From positions 1 to 6,109 of the forward strand of contig JAITVE010000401.1 of the NCBI GenBank assembly GCA_031285975.1: 6,109 bases of DNA, in the 5' to 3' direction. The DNA comes from Candidatus Adiutrix sp. (lineage in GTDB: Bacteria > Desulfobacterota > Desulfarculia > Adiutricales > Adiutricaceae). Each line of letters starts with the position of its first letter. Positions within the stretch are counted from its first letter, which is position 1. The notes below the pieces were generated by a model. The model made no database searches. It saw only the letters and a list, made by a program, of their open reading frames with translations, and was not told the DNA's origin. Both the position numbers and the translations under genes were made by a program. Shown piece after piece: positions 1-5,234 of this stretch.

Positions 1-13
1 CAGAGCGGGCCAG

Positions 14-475
14 TTGAGCACTTTGATGAGAACTCTGGGCCGTCAGTTGACAGACCGCGTGGCCGCCTCGCTGGGGCTGGGTTTTGAAACGCCGCCCCGC
101 CCCTCCCCCCGGGTCTCGGTGGTGGAAAAAGTGGCCCGCAACGCGCTGGCCGAGCTGATTGGGCGGGCCAAAAGCCACCCGCAGCGCGGGGAGCACGAGT
201 CCCCCAACCCGGCTTACGTGGCCCTGGCGGAACTGACCGCCGAAAGCGGCCGCCCCGGGCTGGCCTTGGGCCTTCGGTACGAAACAGGTGAAATAACCTT
301 TCTGGATTTGAACCTGGATGCCGATAAGATGGAAAACGGCGCTGACGCCTTTGTGGACAAGACGGAAAATTTGGCCCTGTGGCGTCGCCTGGAAGATTTG
401 ATATATTATAAAGTAGACCGCACCATGGTGGGGCCCCGCAAGCCCATCAGGCCCCCTGAAGAGGTGGACTTATGA
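14..475 (+). CDS. Unrecognised soluble protein translationally coupled to flgM
   Basis: I do not recognise this 153-residue protein. It has no membrane segment or signal peptide. An N-terminal amphipathic stretch (about residues 1-22) is followed by a Pro-rich spacer (26-33), a helical segment rich in Ala, Leu, Lys and Arg (34-54), a segment around 86-101 that looks like beta strands (LGLRYETGEITFLDLNL), and a charged helix (118-135) before a Pro/Arg-rich tail. Its TGA stop overlaps the flgM ATG (ATGA, 472-475), so the two genes are probably co-transcribed and translationally coupled. This suggests, but does not prove, a flagellar or regulatory role. The start is uncertain: a TTG at 14 and an ATG at 26 both lack a clear Shine-Dalgarno sequence, and the frame is open to the window edge, so the true start may lie upstream. 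It is not an obvious FlgN chaperone, because it is not uniformly helical. Confidence 0.7.
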   Translation: MSTLMRTLGRQLTDRVAASLGLGFETPPRPSPRVSVVEKVARNALAELIGRAKSHPQRGEHESPNPAYVALAELTAESGRPGLALGLRYETGEITFLDLNLDADKMENGADAFVDKTENLALWRRLEDLIYYKVDRTMVGPRKPIRPPEEVDL

Positions 476-777
476 AAATCGATACCTTGAACCCCTTTAT
501 CAATAAAGACGCCCAGGCCGCAGGCGGCCGGGAAAAACCCGCCGTCGCGCCCAATGCGGCCCCCGTGGCCGAAGAGCCCGGACGCCCCGCGGACGTGGTG
601 CAGCTTTCCAGCCGGTCGAAAATGATCGCCCGCTCTCAGGAACTGGCCGCCCAGGCCCCCGAAATCCGCGAAGGCCGGGTCAACGAACTGCGCGAACGCA
701 TCCAGGCGGGCACTTATAACGTCAGCGGCCGCGTGGTGGCCGAATCCATGCTGAAAAAAAGCATCACCGAAGTGTAA
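472..777 (+). CDS. flgM: FlgM, anti-sigma-28 factor (negative regulator of flagellin synthesis)
   Basis: This 101-residue protein has the size and layout of FlgM: a low-complexity, Ala/Pro-rich, probably disordered N-terminal half (about 11-40), then the family's conserved DVVQLSS segment at 41-47, then the helical sigma-28-binding C-terminal part (about 52-97) with the typical PEIREGRV, LRERIQAGTYNV and VAESML elements. FlgM binds the flagellar sigma factor FliA (sigma-28) and keeps late flagellar genes off. When the hook-basal body is complete it is exported by the flagellar secretion apparatus and sigma-28 is released. The ATG at 472 overlaps the upstream stop and is preceded by a GAGGTG ribosome-binding sequence at 461-466. 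An intrinsic terminator follows the stop by about 20 nt, so flgM is the last gene of its transcript. FlgN or hook-associated protein genes, often neighbours of flgM, do not follow here. Confidence 0.93.
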   Translation: MKIDTLNPFINKDAQAAGGREKPAVAPNAAPVAEEPGRPADVVQLSSRSKMIARSQELAAQAPEIREGRVNELRERIQAGTYNVSGRVVAESMLKKSITEV

Positions 778-797
778 GAGCGCCGCTATTTTTTCGG

Positions 798-833
798 GCC
801 CCGCAGCCGCTTCCCGGCTGCGGGGCTTTTTTT
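798..833 (+). terminator. Intrinsic terminator of the flgM transcript
   Basis: A perfect 12-bp GC-rich stem (798-809 pairs with 815-826) with a 5-nt loop (CTTCC) is followed directly by seven T (827-833). It lies 20 nt after the flgM stop, is a textbook Rho-independent terminator, and separates flgM from the chemoreceptor gene. Confidence 0.95.
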
Positions 834-884
834 GTGAACGGGGGCGGGCCGCAACTATCCTCCTGGTGAAAAAGAGAAATATTA

Positions 885-915
885 TTGAATATTTATGAAA
901 TATTTGTGCTATAAT
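885..915 (+). promoter_or_regulatory. Probable sigma-70 extended -10 promoter for the chemoreceptor gene
   Basis: A perfect TATAAT (910-915) is preceded by TGC (907-909), giving an extended -10 element. A weak -35 candidate TTGAAT (885-890) lies 19 bp upstream, longer than the ideal 17, which the extended -10 could offset. The surroundings (870-915) are markedly AT-rich against a GC-rich background. Transcription would start near 922, leaving a leader of about 220 nt before the chemoreceptor ATG at 1142. I found no sigma-28 type promoter in this gap. Confidence 0.7.
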
Positions 916-925
916 CCCGTATAAA

Positions 926-953
926 GCAAAATGTTCACAACAGAGCATTTTGC
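926..953 (+). promoter_or_regulatory. Inverted repeat at the 5' end of the chemoreceptor leader
   Basis: GCAAAATG (926-933) is the exact reverse complement of CATTTTGC (946-953). Two more pairs and one G-U wobble extend the RNA stem to 11 bp (926-936 with 943-953) around a 6-nt ACAACA loop. It starts only about 10 bp after the -10 box, so it could act as a 5' stabilising stem-loop on the RNA or as an operator for a dimeric DNA-binding protein. No T-tract follows, so it is not a terminator. Confidence 0.5.
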
Positions 954-1032
954 CGTGCGGTTCTCCATAAAAATACGGGGACGGTAATAAAGGGGCCCGC
1001 TTCTGTGGTTACGCAAGTCTCCGCCGACACGG

Positions 1033-1061
1033 CTCCGGCAATTTCTTTTGAAAGGCCGGGG
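1033..1061 (+). promoter_or_regulatory. Possible second stem-loop in the chemoreceptor leader
   Basis: CTCCGGC (1033-1039) can pair with GCCGGGG (1055-1061), with one G-U pair. Inside it, TTTC (1042-1045) pairs with GAAA (1050-1053) around a TTTT loop. The rest of the 922-1141 leader holds no gene with a ribosome-binding site. I compared the leader with the c-di-GMP (GEMM-I) riboswitch and did not see its conserved core, so no riboswitch class is claimed. Confidence 0.3.
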
Positions 1062-1126
1062 ACGGTTTGCCGGGCGTGGGGAAAATCAGGCCTGTTCCAA
1101 ATATTTTACTGGGGCGGGTGTTTTAT

Positions 1127-1133
1127 GAGGAGG
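1127..1133 (+). promoter_or_regulatory. Strong ribosome-binding site that fixes the chemoreceptor start
   Basis: GAGGAGG lies 8 nt before the ATG at 1142. An in-frame start at 1067 would add 25 residues of non-membrane sequence, has no comparable ribosome-binding site, and would place the binding site inside the gene. The start at 1142 also puts the first membrane segment right at the N-terminus, as usual for this family. Confidence 0.88.
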
Positions 1134-1141
1134 ACTCCAAT

Positions 1142-3067
1142 ATGAAATTGGGCGCTAAAATTATTCTGGGCTTTGCCGCCACCTGCTTTGTGTTCCTGGT
1201 GGTGTGCGCCATTGTTCTTTTCTCCCTGGTCGGCGTTCGGACGGGCGCGCAAACCCTGAAAGACGAAATTATGCCGGCCAACGATTTGGTGGCCGCCATT
1301 CAATATGAACTGGCCATGGCCTCCCTGTATATCACCGAATATGACTACATCATCAGCGACGCCAGCCTGAATGAGTTCAAGGAGCGCACCAAAATCCTGA
1401 ACGAGCAGATGCGCACCATGGTCTCGACCTTTTCCACCGGCTATGCCGCGCAGGATCCTTCGCGCACGGAACTGTCCCGCTCCCTGAACCAGGACTACGC
1501 CGCCTTTTTGGAAATTACGGGCGCTCTGCCCGGCTATGTCCAGGCCATGGACGCGGCCCATCTCGCGGTGCGGGACGCCTATAACGCCTTCATGAAAGAC
1601 GCCACCGCGTTCAGCGAAAGCCAGAACAAAGCCTTTGACGAGGAACTCAGCGCCCTGTTCGCCGGGCTCGGCACGGGCGACCAATTGCAGCTGAGAAAAA
1701 ACCGCCTGGTGGAAACCACCATCCTGGAAAACGCGGCCAGCAGCTTTTACGTCAATGTCTTCCGCTGCGTGCTCGACCGCGAGGTCGGCCCCGTGGCCAA
1801 CTCCAAGGCGGCCCTGGTGACCATGCGGGCCTCGGTGGAAAAAATGGCGGTGGGCCTGCGCACCCAGGCCAATATCGACCAGATGAACAGAATCAGGAAA
1901 GCCATTGACGACTGCGAAAAGGCCCTGGGGCAGTTGGAAAACGCGGTCACCCACAATGTGCAGAATACGGTTGACCTGAACAACACCCGCGCCAAGGCCA
2001 TGGACGAAGCCTCGGCCCTGGGCGCGAAATCCACGGAAATGACCAACGCGGTGAGCGACGATTCCGTCTCGGCCGTGAATCGGGTGTTCATGATTATGGT
2101 CATCGGCGTGGTGGCGGCCCTGGTCATCAGCCTGGTTCTGGGCATTCTGGTCACCCGCAGCATCACCGGCCCGGTGGGCCACATTATTGAGAACCTCTCC
2201 GGCGGGGCCCGCGAGGTGGACAGCGCCGCCATTCAGCTTTCCTCCTCTTCCAACACCCTGGCCGAAGGGGCCACGGAAAACGCGGCCAGCCTGGAAGAAA
2301 CCAGCGCGGCCCTGGAAGAGCTCAGTTCCATGACCCAGCGCAACGCGGACAACGCCATGGAAGCCAACTCCCTGATGAGCCAGGCCATCGCGGCGGTGGA
2401 TCACGCCGACCAGTCCATGACCGGGGTTATCCAGGCCATGGACGAGATCAGCATTTCCGGCAACGAGATTGGCAAAATCATCAAAACCATTGATGAAATC
2501 GCCTTCCAGACCAACCTTCTGGCCCTGAACGCGGCCGTGGAAGCCGCCCGCGCGGGCGAAGCGGGCGCGGGCTTCGCGGTGGTGGCCGATGAAGTGCGGA
2601 ACCTGGCCATCCGCAGCGCGGACGCGGCCAAGAGCACTTCCGACCTCATCGCCAAAACCATCACCAACATCACCTCCGGCTCGGACATGGTGAACCAGAC
2701 CGCCGAGAATTTCAAAACCGTGCAGACCCACTCCAGCAAGGTGGCCGAACTCTTGGGCGAGGTTTCCGAAGCCTCTAAGGAGCAGAGCCAAGGCATCGGC
2801 CAGATCACCACGGCCATGACCGAAATGGACAAGGTCACCCAGTCCAACGCGGCCTCGGCTGAAGAGGCGGCCAGCGCGGCCCAGAAACTTTCGCGCCAGG
2901 CCGAGACCCTGCTCGGCGCCATTGACGAGATGACGGCCCTGGTTCAGGGCAATTCGGGCCACAGCATCCCGCGCTCCGCCGCCCCCCAGCGGACGGCTCC
3001 GCCCGTTGCCAAAAAGATCGGCGCCAGCAAAGCCATCGCCATGAACGACGACGACTTCGAGTTCTAA
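1142..3067 (+). CDS. Methyl-accepting chemotaxis protein (transmembrane chemoreceptor)
   Basis: A 641-residue chemoreceptor of the inner membrane. It has an N-terminal membrane segment (about 7-31), a long, mostly helical periplasmic sensor region (about 32-314), a second membrane segment (about 315-337) and a cytoplasmic signalling domain. The hairpin tip that binds CheA and CheW is clear at about 452-491, with [20 protein letters not shown] followed by [13 protein letters not shown]. Glu/Gln/Ala-rich flanking helices (376-396 and about 545-580) are the likely methylation regions for CheR and CheB. The sensor region, at about 280 residues, is larger than a single four-helix bundle and could be a helical bimodular (HBM-like) domain; the ligand is unknown. 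Only the first part of a HAMP domain ([14 protein letters not shown], 339-352) is visible before the signalling helix begins. The C-terminus ends in an acidic DDDFEF after a Pro/Ala-rich linker; it lacks the standard spacing of the CheR-tethering pentapeptide. It appears to be transcribed alone, between its own promoter and terminator. Confidence 0.95.
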   Translation: MKLGAKIILGFAATCFVFLVVCAIVLFSLVGVRTGAQTLKDEIMPANDLVAAIQYELAMASLYITEYDYIISDASLNEFKERTKILNEQMRTMVSTFSTGYAAQDPSRTELSRSLNQDYAAFLEITGALPGYVQAMDAAHLAVRDAYNAFMKDATAFSESQNKAFDEELSALFAGLGTGDQLQLRKNRLVETTILENAASSFYVNVFRCVLDREVGPVANSKAALVTMRASVEKMAVGLRTQANIDQMNRIRKAIDDCEKALGQLENAVTHNVQNTVDLNNTRAKAMDEASALGAKSTEMTNAVSDDSVSAVNRVFMIMVIGVVAALVISLVLGILVTRSITGPVGHIIENLSGGAREVDSAAIQLSSSSNTLAEGATENAASLEETSAALEELSSMTQRNADNAMEANSLMSQAIAAVDHADQSMTGVIQAMDEISISGNEIGKIIKTIDEIAFQTNLLALNAAVEAARAGEAGAGFAVVADEVRNLAIRSADAAKSTSDLIAKTITNITSGSDMVNQTAENFKTVQTHSSKVAELLGEVSEASKEQSQGIGQITTAMTEMDKVTQSNAASAEEAASAAQKLSRQAETLLGAIDEMTALVQGNSGHSIPRSAAPQRTAPPVAKKIGASKAIAMNDDDFEF

Positions 3068-3085
3068 GAAAACCCCGCTCCATAC

Positions 3086-3117
3086 AACGGCCCCCGGATT
3101 TCCGAGGGCCGTTTTTT
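3086..3117 (+). terminator. Intrinsic terminator of the chemoreceptor gene
   Basis: AACGGCCCCCGGA (3086-3098) pairs with TCCGAGGGCCGTT (3101-3113) with a single C-A mismatch, followed by a run of six T (3112-3117). It starts 18 nt after the stop codon. Confidence 0.9.
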
Positions 3118-3145
3118 ATGGGAGACGACAGGAGCCCACCCGCTC

Positions 3146-3174
3146 CGTCACCCCGGCGAAGGCCGGGGCCCATG
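3146..3174 (+). repeat. Dispersed palindromic repeat unit 1 (forward)
   Basis: The unit begins CGTCA and ends CCCATG. Its core is a 7-bp palindrome, CCCCGGC (3151-3157) and GCCGGGG (3162-3168), around a GAAG loop. It is the most diverged of the four units in this gap, with C-G pairs where the others have A-T pairs. Confidence 0.8.
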
Positions 3175-3210
3175 CCTTTCTCTTGGCCTCTATTATGTAT
3201 CCCCCACCAC

Positions 3211-3240
3211 CGTCATACCGGCGAGAGCCGGTATCCATTC
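3211..3240 (+). repeat. Dispersed palindromic repeat unit 2 (forward)
   Basis: CGTCA, then an 8-bp palindrome ATACCGGC (3215-3222) and GCCGGTAT (3227-3234) around a GAGA loop, then CCATTC. It starts 65 bp after unit 1. Relative to units 3 and 4 the third pair is A-T instead of T-A, changed in both arms. Confidence 0.87.
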
Positions 3241-3270
3241 TCTTGTCGGCACCCCTGCGTACCCCCGCTT

Positions 3271-3300
3271 CGTCATTCCTGCGGAGGCAGGAATCCATTT
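3271..3300 (+). repeat. Dispersed palindromic repeat unit 3 (forward)
   Basis: CGTCA, then an 8-bp palindrome ATTCCTGC (3275-3282) and GCAGGAAT (3287-3294) around a GGAG loop, then CCATTT. It starts 60 bp after unit 2. The sixth pair is T-A where the other units have G-C, again changed in both arms. Confidence 0.87.
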
Positions 3301-3339
3301 CCAGGGCCGTATGATTTTGCCGACCAAACCCCTCCCGCG

Positions 3340-3364
3340 CTCTTCTTCTTCTTCCTCCTCCCCT
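3340..3364 (+). repeat. Pyrimidine tract with TTC microsatellite
   Basis: An uninterrupted run of 25 pyrimidines includes about four TTC/CTT steps followed by CCTCCTC. It lies between repeat units 3 and 4, outside any convincing gene. Such tracts can vary in length by slippage. Confidence 0.7.
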
Positions 3365-3424
3365 GCGGTGCGAAAGACAGTAAGAATTAAGGAAGATAAG
3401 GGGTGCCGACAAAGCGCCCTCCTG

Positions 3425-3456
3425 GAAATGGATTCCGGCTTTCGCCGGAATGACGG
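3425..3456 (-). repeat. Dispersed palindromic repeat unit 4 (inverted)
   Basis: This is the same element on the opposite strand: an 8-bp palindrome (3432-3439 with 3444-3451) around a 4-nt loop that reads GAAA on the minus strand, flanked by the CGTCA and CCATTT ends in reverse. A 16-nt segment (3421-3436) is the exact reverse complement of 3290-3305 in and after unit 3. With units 1-3 it explains most of the gap between the chemoreceptor and HIT genes. In other proteobacteria, ATTCC...GGAAT palindromes of about 20 bp are widespread dispersed repeats (compare the neisserial dRS3 element). Confidence 0.87.
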
Positions 3457-3521
3457 CACGCAGAGAGGGCGTTATACCAAAACTTCAAATGCGGCTGCCC
3501 TGTGGCCCTGTCAGCCAGCCA

Positions 3522-3550
3522 TTGATATTGAGCCGATTGGGGTGTATACT
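3522..3550 (+). promoter_or_regulatory. Near-consensus sigma-70 promoter of the HIT gene
   Basis: TTGATA (3522-3527) and TATACT (3545-3550) are separated by exactly 17 bp, each matching consensus at five of six positions. Transcription would start near 3557, giving a short leader of about 24 nt with an AAGGAGG ribosome-binding site (3567-3573). The gene therefore has its own promoter. Confidence 0.8.
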
Positions 3551-3580
3551 GGATGATATTTCTCCCAAGGAGGCCTGAGT

Positions 3581-4027
3581 ATGAGCAAAGAACCCCGTCG
3601 GGACGGCGGTGCGGTTGAGGGCTGTGTGTTCTGCCAAATCGCCGCCGGGCGCATCCCGTCCATCAGAATATATGAAGACCCCGAATTTATCGCCTTTATG
3701 GACATCGCCTCGCAGGCCGAGGGCCACTTCCTTATCGTCCCCCGGGCCCATTATGAGGTTTTGGCCGACCTGCCGGACGGCCTTCTGGCTAAAGTCCTGC
3801 CCCTGGCCAAAAAATTGTCGGGCGCGGCCATGACCGGCCTGGGCGTGGAGGGCTTCAACCTGTTGCAAAACAACGGCGAGGTGGCCGGGCAGGCCGTGCC
3901 CCACTGGCACATGCACGTCATCCCCCGGCGCGGCAAAGACGAATTCCCCTTCCACCCCGGCGCTCCGGCTGATTTGACCCAGTTGCCCTTTGTGGCGGAA
4001 AATATTCGGCTGAACGTCAATTCCTGA
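3581..4027 (+). CDS. HIT family protein, HINT-like purine nucleotide hydrolase
   Basis: A 148-residue cytoplasmic protein with the complete histidine-triad motif HWHMHVI (residues 108-114); H110, the middle histidine, is the expected nucleophile that forms the nucleotidyl intermediate. CVFC (15-18) with H57 and H108 fits the zinc site seen in many HINT-type members. GFNLLQNNG (91-99) and GQAVPHWH (103-110) are typical of the core fold. Family members hydrolyse nucleoside phosphoramidates, adenylated compounds or dinucleoside polyphosphates; the exact substrate cannot be read from the sequence. The ATG at 3581 follows an AAGGAGG site by 7 nt. The N-terminal 13 residues before the fold are charged and variable. 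The gene stands alone between the repeat cluster and motA, with no evidence of a link to motility. Confidence 0.95.
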   Translation: MSKEPRRDGGAVEGCVFCQIAAGRIPSIRIYEDPEFIAFMDIASQAEGHFLIVPRAHYEVLADLPDGLLAKVLPLAKKLSGAAMTGLGVEGFNLLQNNGEVAGQAVPHWHMHVIPRRGKDEFPFHPGAPADLTQLPFVAENIRLNVNS

Positions 4028-4062
4028 GAGTAATTTCGCCCCGCTTTGTTTCCTTCCTTGCC

Positions 4063-4102
4063 ACCAGCGGTAGACCAAAAACCTTCCCGGTCTACCGCTG
4101 GT
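4063..4102. other. Perfect 14-bp inverted repeat after the HIT gene; possible weak terminator
   Basis: ACCAGCGGTAGACC (4063-4076) is the exact reverse complement of 4089-4102, with a 12-nt loop (4077-4088). It starts 35 nt after the HIT stop. Downstream is TTGTATGCC, not a T-run, and the other strand has no T-run either, so it is not a classical intrinsic terminator. It may still end or stabilise the HIT transcript, or be another dispersed repeat. Confidence 0.6.
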
Positions 4103-4144
4103 TGTATGCCTCTAAAATTCCGTAACTCAATGATAATTTTGGGT

Positions 4145-4174
4145 TTGCATTCGCTTCCATGGTAGTGCTATAGT
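4145..4174 (+). promoter_or_regulatory. Possible sigma-70 extended -10 promoter upstream of motA
   Basis: TTGCAT (4145-4150) and TATAGT (4169-4174) are 18 bp apart, and TGC (4166-4168) before the -10 forms an extended -10 element. Transcription would start near 4181, about 187 nt before the motA ATG. A GGCGGC/GCCGCC stem-loop (4183-4188 with 4196-4201) would sit at the start of that transcript. Confidence 0.5.
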
Positions 4175-4241
4175 TGAAGAAGGGCGGCGTGTTTTGCCGC
4201 CGAAATTCCTTTGAAACGACTGCCTTGGGCAAGCTTTTGTC

Positions 4242-4269
4242 TCAACTAATGCGGCTCCCTTGCCGATTA
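4242..4269 (+). promoter_or_regulatory. Candidate sigma-28 (FliA) promoter of motAB
   Basis: GCCGATTA (4262-4269) matches seven of eight bases of the FliA -10 consensus GCCGATAA. TCAA (4242-4245) lies 16 bp upstream, close to the TAAA -35 core at its usual 14-16 bp spacing. Stator genes are classic late, sigma-28-dependent flagellar genes, which supports the call. Transcription would start near 4276, about 92 nt before the motA ATG. Confidence 0.6.
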
Positions 4270-4280
4270 GTAAGGCAAGG
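4258..4280. promoter_or_regulatory. Inverted repeat overlapping the candidate sigma-28 -10 box
   Basis: CCTTGCC (4258-4264) and GGCAAGG (4274-4280) are perfect 7-bp inverted arms around 9 bp. The repeat covers the -10 box and expected start point of the candidate sigma-28 promoter, where a bound repressor would block transcription. It could also be chance or a weak RNA hairpin from the upstream promoter. Confidence 0.4.
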
Positions 4281-4367
4281 CCCTATAAAGGCGGCGCGTG
4301 CGGCGCGCATCAGTCGGTTCAGGGGCCGTTTCTTCCTTTGGTGATTATTGTTGTACTGGAGTGTCTT

Positions 4368-5222
4368 ATGCCACCGGTAGGTTTTTTTGTCGTTATCGGC
4401 TGCGTCATTCTCGGCTATGTCATGCACCACGGCAACTTGGCGGTGCTGTGGCAGCTCAATGAAATTGTCATTATCTGCGGCGCGGCTTTCGGCTCCTTCC
4501 TCATCGCCAACCCCATGTCGCTCATCAAAGAAACGTTCAAAAAGCTCCCAAAAATCTTCACCGGCAAAGAATACAAAAAACAGCAGTACGTAGATGTTTT
4601 GCTCCTCATGTTCGAGTTCCTCTCCATTGCCCGCCGCGAAGGTATGCTGGCCCTGGAAGAGCACGCCAACCGCCCCGACAGTTCGGCCATTTTCGGCCGC
4701 TACCCCTCCGTCCTCAAAAACCACCACCTGAAAGACTTTTTGGCCGACAACCTGAAAGTCTTTGTCAGCGGCAATATCGAGCCCCATGAGTTCGAAAACC
4801 TCATGGACATCGACACCGACGTTCATGAACACCACGGCGGCCTGGTGCCCAGCGCCCTCACCGTGGTCTCCGACTCCCTGCCCGGCCTGGGCATCGTGGC
4901 CGCCGTGTTGGGCATCATCACCACCATGGGCCTGATGACCGAGCCGCCGGAAGTGCTGGGGGCCAGCGTGGGCGCGGCCCTCTGCGGCACCTTCCTGGGC
5001 CTCTTGTTGAGCTATGGCTACATGGCCCCCATGGCCAAGGCCCTGGAAAATCAGTCCGACGATTTTAACAATATCCTGAAAGTTTCCAAGGCCGTCCTCG
5101 CGGCTTTCGCCAAGGGTATGCCGCCCATCCTGGCCATTGAGTTCGCCCGGCGGGCCATTCCCACCAACTGCCGCCCCGGCTACGAGGAATTGGAAGAACT
5201 GCTGAAATCGGTTAAAAAGTAA
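4368..5222 (+). CDS. motA: MotA, flagellar motor stator protein
   Basis: A 284-residue inner-membrane protein that forms the proton (or sodium) driven stator with MotB and pushes on the rotor protein FliG. Membrane segments lie at about 3-19, 34-50, 172-190 and 199-220, with a large cytoplasmic loop between the second and third. Residues known to matter in E. coli MotA are conserved, each one position earlier: R89 and E97 in the loop (for R90 and E98), P172 in LPGLGIVAAVLGII (for P173), and P221 after the last segment (for P222). The ATG at 4368 was chosen because it aligns with the E. coli start to within one residue and has a GGAG site 6 nt upstream; an in-frame TTG at 4260 would add 36 unlikely residues and lies before the expected sigma-28 transcription start. 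motB follows after 12 nt, so the two form an operon. Confidence 0.95.
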   Translation: MPPVGFFVVIGCVILGYVMHHGNLAVLWQLNEIVIICGAAFGSFLIANPMSLIKETFKKLPKIFTGKEYKKQQYVDVLLLMFEFLSIARREGMLALEEHANRPDSSAIFGRYPSVLKNHHLKDFLADNLKVFVSGNIEPHEFENLMDIDTDVHEHHGGLVPSALTVVSDSLPGLGIVAAVLGIITTMGLMTEPPEVLGASVGAALCGTFLGLLLSYGYMAPMAKALENQSDDFNNILKVSKAVLAAFAKGMPPILAIEFARRAIPTNCRPGYEELEELLKSVKK

Positions 5223-5234
5223 CTGGGAAGTCGT

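Larger units (their letters stand above)
3243..3412. repeat. 14-bp inverted pair in the tails of repeat units 2 and 4
   Basis: TTGTCGGCACCCCT at 3243-3256 recurs as its exact reverse complement at 3399-3412. Each copy lies just downstream of a palindromic unit on that unit's own strand, so the full repeat may be longer than the palindrome alone. The span given includes the non-repeat sequence between the two copies. Confidence 0.65.

Noticed and set aside
409..435. TAAAGTAG as a sigma-28 -35 element for flgM
   Set aside because: No GCCGATAA-like box is present at the required distance; the bases there are GTGGGGCC.
1023..1030. GCCGACAC as a sigma-28 -10 box for the chemoreceptor gene
   Set aside because: It matches only six of eight bases and has no TAAA-like element 14-16 bp upstream.
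961..1070. c-di-GMP (GEMM-I) riboswitch in the chemoreceptor leader
   Set aside because: ACGCAAG is reminiscent, but the conserved GGGACGCAAAGCC core and the tetraloop-receptor pattern are absent.
1235..2083. Heme-binding chemoreceptor like the Desulfovibrio DcrA type
   Set aside because: The sensor region has two isolated cysteines (C209 and C258) and no CXXCH motif.
1106..2962. Minus-strand open frame of 618 codons opposite the chemoreceptor gene
   Set aside because: It is an antisense shadow of a GC-rich coding region, with Gly/His-rich sequence and no domain, while the + strand encodes a clear chemoreceptor.
3118..3390. Possible 90-residue protein on the + strand with HTGESRYP-like repeats
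   Set aside because: It is the translation of the palindromic repeat units and the pyrimidine tract, with no ribosome-binding site; this peptide pattern is a known artefact of such repeats. The overlapping minus-strand frames are rejected for the same reason.
4134..4150. Sigma-54 promoter ending at TTGCA before motA
   Set aside because: The required TGGCAC-like -24 element is missing; the sequence there is TAATTT.
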